From Pseudomethylobacillus aquaticus (GTDB taxonomy: Bacteria > Pseudomonadota > Gammaproteobacteria > Burkholderiales > Methylophilaceae), in contig NZ_RJVP01000002.1 in assembly GCF_003730115.1 (NCBI RefSeq), positions 483,230 through 547,229 on the forward strand: 64,000 nucleotides of DNA, written 5' to 3'. Made by a program: the position numbers and the translations under genes. Numbering within the stretch: the stretch's first letter is position 1; the number at the start of each line of letters is the position of its first letter. A model generated the notes under the pieces. That model made no database searches and was not told the DNA's origin. It saw only the letters and a list, made by a program, of their open reading frames with translations. Below, one piece after another: positions 61,464-64,000 of this stretch.

Positions 61464-62459
61464 ATGGAAATCTGGCTGCAGCAGCAGTGGCGTGGTATTT
61501 CCGTATGGCATCTGCTGCTGATCCCGCTTTCCTGGTGTTTTGCCTTGATCGTTGCTTTAAGGCGCTACGCTTACCGCCTTGGTCTGCTTAAGTCATATCG
61601 TTTGTCGGTGCCAGTGATCGTCGTCGGCAATCTGACCGTTGGCGGTGCTGGCAAGACACCTGCGGTCGTGTGGTTGGTCCAGCGCTTGCGCGAGCAGGGG
61701 TTCTATCCCGGTGTGATCAGTCGTGGTTATGGTCGTGACTCAGGGCAGGTGCTGCCGGTCATGGCGGACAGTCAGGCTGCCAGTGTAGGCGACGAGCCAC
61801 TATTGTTGGCGCGTCGTGCCGCCTGTCCGGTCTGGGTCGGCGCTCAGCGCGCTGCCACTGGCGCAGCACTGCTGGCAGCCCATCCGGAATGTGATGTGCT
61901 GATCAGTGATGATGGTCTGCAGCATTACGCTCTGCAGCGCGATGTGGAGATAGTCGTGGTCGATGGTGAACGCCAGTTCGGGAATGGTTGCTTGCTGCCT
62001 GCTGGCCCGTTGCGCGAACCGGTGCGTCGTCTGCGCGATGCTGATCTCGTTTTATATAATGGTCTGTGTAATGGAGCTGCTCACCCGGGCGCTTATACCA
62101 TGCGCTTGCAAGGCGACCAGTTCATCAATCTGCAACAATCACAACAGTGTCGATCAGCTTCCGACTTTATCGGCGTGCCATTGATGGCGGTGGCGGGTAT
62201 TGGCAATCCGGAACGTTTCTTTAGCCATTTGCGCAGCCTGGGTCTTGTGTTTGAATCACGTGCGTTTGCAGATCATCATGCTTTTGTCGTTGACGATTTG
62301 GCATTCGAGTCAACGGGAGTCGTGCTGATGACGGAGAAGGATGCGGTCAAGTGTGCAGCCTTCGCACAGTCGAACTGGTGGTATCTGCCCGTGCAGGCAG
62401 AGATCGAGGGTGATTTTCTCGGTCAGCTATTGAATCAATTAAGGAGTCGATGTGGATAA
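61464..62459 (+). CDS. lpxK: Tetraacyldisaccharide 4'-kinase
   Basis: A 331-residue membrane-associated kinase of lipid A synthesis. The P-loop is [19 protein letters not shown] near residue 50, [17 protein letters not shown] is near 80, and [22 protein letters not shown] near 145 supplies catalytic acidic residues. An N-terminal membrane helix is present. It starts 6 bp after msbA and overlaps the small ycaR gene by 8 bp. Confidence 0.95.
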   Translation: MEIWLQQQWRGISVWHLLLIPLSWCFALIVALRRYAYRLGLLKSYRLSVPVIVVGNLTVGGAGKTPAVVWLVQRLREQGFYPGVISRGYGRDSGQVLPVMADSQAASVGDEPLLLARRAACPVWVGAQRAATGAALLAAHPECDVLISDDGLQHYALQRDVEIVVVDGERQFGNGCLLPAGPLREPVRRLRDADLVLYNGLCNGAAHPGAYTMRLQGDQFINLQQSQQCRSASDFIGVPLMAVAGIGNPERFFSHLRSLGLVFESRAFADHHAFVVDDLAFESTGVVLMTEKDAVKCAAFAQSNWWYLPVQAEIEGDFLGQLLNQLRSRCG

Positions 62460-62631
62460 CAAATTACTGGAAATATTGGTGTGCCCCTTATGCAAGGGAC
62501 CGCTTCATTATAAAAAAGCGGTGCTGGAGTTGATTTGCAAACCCTGTCGCCTGGCATTTCCGGTGCGTGATGACATTCCGGTGATGCTGGAAGATGAAGC
62601 GCGCCGCCTGCCTGGTGAAGAAGAGGTCTGA
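62452..62631 (+). CDS. ycaR: Trm112-family small zinc-ribbon protein (YcaR/UPF0434)
   Basis: A 59-residue protein that starts with GTG 62452, with AAGGAG 5 bases upstream. It reads [18 protein letters not shown], then [19 protein letters not shown]. The four cysteines in two CxxC pairs form the zinc ribbon of the Trm112-like family. In Enterobacteria it likewise sits between lpxK and kdsB. The function is unclear; homologues activate methyltransferases. It overlaps lpxK by 8 bp and ends 1 bp before kdsB. Confidence 0.92.
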   Translation: MDNKLLEILVCPLCKGPLHYKKAVLELICKPCRLAFPVRDDIPVMLEDEARRLPGEEEV

Positions 62632-62632
62632 T

Positions 62633-63385
62633 ATGGCGTTCCACGTGGTCATCCCCGCGCGCTATGCCAGCAGTCGTTTGCCAGCCAAGCCTTTGCTGGA
62701 CATTGGCGGCCTGCCTATGGTGGTGCGTGTGGTTGAGCAGGCGCTGTTAAGTGGCGCGGCAAGTGTGGTGGTGGCGACAGATCACGCACGCATCGCGGAA
62801 GTGGTTCGTGATCACGGGTATGCGGCGCTGATGACGCGTGAAGATCATGCTTCGGGTACCGACCGTATCGCAGAAGTGGTGGGGGCGTGTGGTTGGGGTG
62901 ATGACGCCATCGTGGTCAATGTGCAAGGCGATGAGCCCCTGATTGCACCAACATTGATTGCGGATGTGGCGGCAAACCTGGCGGAGCAAGCCGACGCGGC
63001 GATCGCGACAGCTTGCCATCCAGTGCATGAGCATGAGGTCATGTTCAATCCGAATGCAGTAAAAGTAGTATTGGATGCGCGTGGCTATGCCATGTACTTC
63101 AGTCGTGCGCCTATCCCTTATGCGCGTGATGCCTTTGCCGCTGGTGTGGTCTTGCCTGCGCAGATGCCTGTCTATCGTCATGTCGGTATCTATGCCTACC
63201 GCGCTGCCTTCTTGCGTGCGTATGCCAGTCTGGCCCCTGCTGCAATTGAACAGTATGAGGCGTTGGAGCAATTGCGTGCCATGTGGCACGGCTACCGTAT
63301 CAGTGTTGCTGTCACAGCAGAGGCCCCCGCAGCCGGCGTGGATACGGAAGAAGATCTGCTGCGCGTACGCGCGCTGTTTTCCTGA
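62633..63385 (+). CDS. kdsB: 3-deoxy-manno-octulosonate cytidylyltransferase
   Basis: A 250-residue CMP-Kdo synthetase that activates Kdo for the LPS inner core. [22 protein letters not shown] is the nucleotide-binding start, [11 protein letters not shown] and [15 protein letters not shown] are near 75-105, and [14 protein letters not shown] is near 185. ATG 62633 is 1 bp after ycaR; earlier in-frame codons overlap it. It closes the lipid A/Kdo group before the tRNA and rRNA region. Confidence 0.96.
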   Translation: MAFHVVIPARYASSRLPAKPLLDIGGLPMVVRVVEQALLSGAASVVVATDHARIAEVVRDHGYAALMTREDHASGTDRIAEVVGACGWGDDAIVVNVQGDEPLIAPTLIADVAANLAEQADAAIATACHPVHEHEVMFNPNAVKVVLDARGYAMYFSRAPIPYARDAFAAGVVLPAQMPVYRHVGIYAYRAAFLRAYASLAPAAIEQYEALEQLRAMWHGYRISVAVTAEAPAAGVDTEEDLLRVRALFS

Positions 63386-63493
63386 ACCATTTTTTAAATT
63401 CTCAGCCGCATGCAAGTGGCTGATGTGTAGCCCTTATCTTGCCTAAGGTGCCTTACATCCCGCGTCTGTACTGGTTTGTTTGCCAGATTCTGG

Positions 63494-63523
63494 TTGACGC
63501 TGCCTTCCGTAGTTTGCTATAGT
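63494..63523 (+). promoter_or_regulatory. Promoter of the initiator tRNA gene
   Basis: TTGACG (63494-63499) and TATAGT (63518-63523) with an 18-base spacer, 33 bases before the tRNA 5' end. Both hexamers are one or two changes from the sigma70 consensus. Confidence 0.7.
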
Positions 63524-63556
63524 TTCACCTCTCGACGCAGCACAGGTCGATACGGA

Positions 63557-63633
63557 CGCGGGGTGGAGCAGTCTGGCAGCTCGTCGGGCTCATAACCCGA
63601 AGGTCACAGGTTCAAATCCTGTCCCCGCAACCA
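63557..63633 (+). tRNA. Initiator tRNA-fMet (CAT anticodon)
   Basis: A 77-nt cloverleaf with CCA encoded. Acceptor arms CGCGGGG and CCCCGCA pair from position 2, leaving the C1-A72 mismatch that marks initiators. The anticodon loop CTCATAA sits on a stem with three G-C pairs (GGG/CCC), the second initiator mark. The T-arm is present as GGTTCAAATCC. The elongator Met and Ile2 (CAT) alternatives are excluded by these two marks. It lies directly upstream of an rRNA promoter. Confidence 0.96.
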
Positions 63634-63669
63634 AAACAGTCGCTAAGTTTTCAGTATGAAATAAATTAG

Positions 63670-63697
63670 TTGACGACAGAAAGTGGCTCTGTATAAT
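63670..63697 (+). promoter_or_regulatory. rRNA operon promoter (P1)
   Basis: TTGACG (63670-63675), 16-base spacer, TATAAT (63692-63697), followed by a GC-rich discriminator (GCGCACC) typical of stringently controlled rRNA promoters. The AT-rich stretch just upstream (63651-63669) could be an UP element. It begins 37 bases after the tRNA CCA end. Confidence 0.85.
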
Positions 63698-63705
63698 GCG
63701 CACCT

Positions 63706-63725
63706 CTCGTTGCTGAGGCAGCGAG
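63706..63725 (+). promoter_or_regulatory. boxB-like hairpin of the rrn leader
   Basis: CTCGTTGC-TGAG-GCAGCGAG, an eight-pair stem (one G-T) with a four-base loop, about 50 bases before boxA. This is the place where rrn antitermination leaders carry boxB. Confidence 0.6.
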
Positions 63726-63774
63726 TGAAGCGAAGGCGGCAAGGCTGCTGACGCTGTGTAGTAAGAAGTAAAAC

Positions 63775-63786
63775 TGCTCTTTAACA
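63775..63786 (+). promoter_or_regulatory. boxA antitermination element of the rrn leader
   Basis: TGCTCTTTAACA matches the conserved boxA that recruits NusB/S10 to protect rRNA transcripts from Rho. The remaining 214 bases (63787-64000) are untranslated leader before 16S, whose start (AGAGTTTGAT) is not reached. Open frames on the minus strand here are artefacts of the tRNA and leader. Confidence 0.88.
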
Positions 63787-64000
63787 AGATGAACAACTGA
63801 TAGGTGTGAGTGCTTGTGGTTGACGCAGTCACCTGATGGTTTGATGGCCCCGGACGCAAGTTTGGCGCTGTTGGATTGCAGACGGATGACACTCAAGATA
63901 CAAGTGCTTATACCTTGAATGAAACTTTGTAAATCGCTCTGGTCAGCAATGACTGGAGCCGACGCACCTAAGATTCATTTGAGAATTTAAGCCAAAGCGA

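Noticed and set aside
63401..63421. Short hairpin CAGCCGC...GTGGCTG after kdsB as a terminator.
   Set aside because: No T-run follows the stem; the upstream T-run lies on the wrong side.
63590..63896. Minus-strand open frames over the tRNA and rrn leader, one ending in GTGFEPVTFGL.
   Set aside because: That ending is the usual translation artefact of a tRNA T-arm. The region is tRNA plus untranslated rRNA leader.

Overview
The window reads as an ordinary, gene-dense chromosomal segment of a Gram-negative bacterium, almost certainly a betaproteobacterium. I favour the Nitrosomonadales (Gallionellaceae/Methylophilaceae neighbourhood) from gene order and protein style, but I ran no search and do not name a genus. 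The supporting orders are amgK-murU-pepP-ubiH-ubi-dsbC divergent from lptD-surA-pdxA-rsmA; leuS-lptE-holA-proA-nadD; ilvB-ilvH-ilvC-psd; algH-ruvX-pyrR-pyrB-pyrX; lolC-lolD-comEC-exbB-exbD-msbA-lpxK-ycaR-kdsB. No prophage, insertion sequence, CRISPR array or defence island was seen.

Layout. 1-1.7 kb: the end of dxs, then folE2, whose 3' end is present in two full and one partial 135-bp tandem copies. 1.8-3.6 kb: an isolated alpha/beta-hydrolase plus TPR protein. 3.6-7.2 kb (minus): rluE, a class I amidotransferase, aroC and an MFS transporter. 7.2-9.0 kb: icd and a cold-shock gene. 9.0-15.3 kb (minus): dsbC, two ubiquinone hydroxylases, pepP, murU, amgK. 15.3-21.8 kb (plus): lptD, surA, pdxA, an 85-bp repeat array, rsmA, adk. 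21.9-22.5 kb (minus): a putative 2OG-Fe(II) oxygenase-like gene. 22.7-29.3 kb (plus): leuS, lptE, holA, a TfoX-N protein, proA, nadD. 29.4-32.6 kb: an esterase with a tiny membrane peptide upstream, a periplasmic SRPBCC protein, a seven-bladed YVTN propeller, rppH. 32.8-38.9 kb: psd, the ilvBHC operon, nadC, a GST. 38.9-45.6 kb: mnmA-nudJ, marC, maf-rng, and yggT-proC-yggS. 45.7-47.6 kb: pilT and terC. 47.7-53.2 kb (minus): a seven-gene run joining riboflavin (ribE, ribBX), algH/ruvX and pyrimidine (pyrR, pyrB, pyrX) genes. 53.3-63.4 kb: an SDR gene, then lipoprotein export, DNA uptake and lipid A/Kdo genes. 63.5-64.0 kb: initiator tRNA and the promoter/boxA leader of an rRNA operon whose 16S gene lies just beyond the window.

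The genes serve a few shared ends: outer-membrane assembly (lptD, lptE, surA, lolCD, msbA, lpxK, kdsB, with murU/amgK recycling cell wall), cofactor synthesis (folE2, pdxA, nadC, nadD, riboflavin, ubiquinone), branched-chain amino acid, proline and pyrimidine synthesis, and translation (leuS, rsmA, mnmA, rluE, tRNA-fMet, rrn).

I found no convincing undescribed multi-gene system. The observations most worth checking are structural: two tandem arrays that each combine a fragment of the neighbouring gene's end with a palindromic element, an AT-rich mosaic patch inside leuS, NAD-type residues in an otherwise E. coli-like isocitrate dehydrogenase, and a 33-residue membrane peptide overlapping a TTG-started esterase gene.
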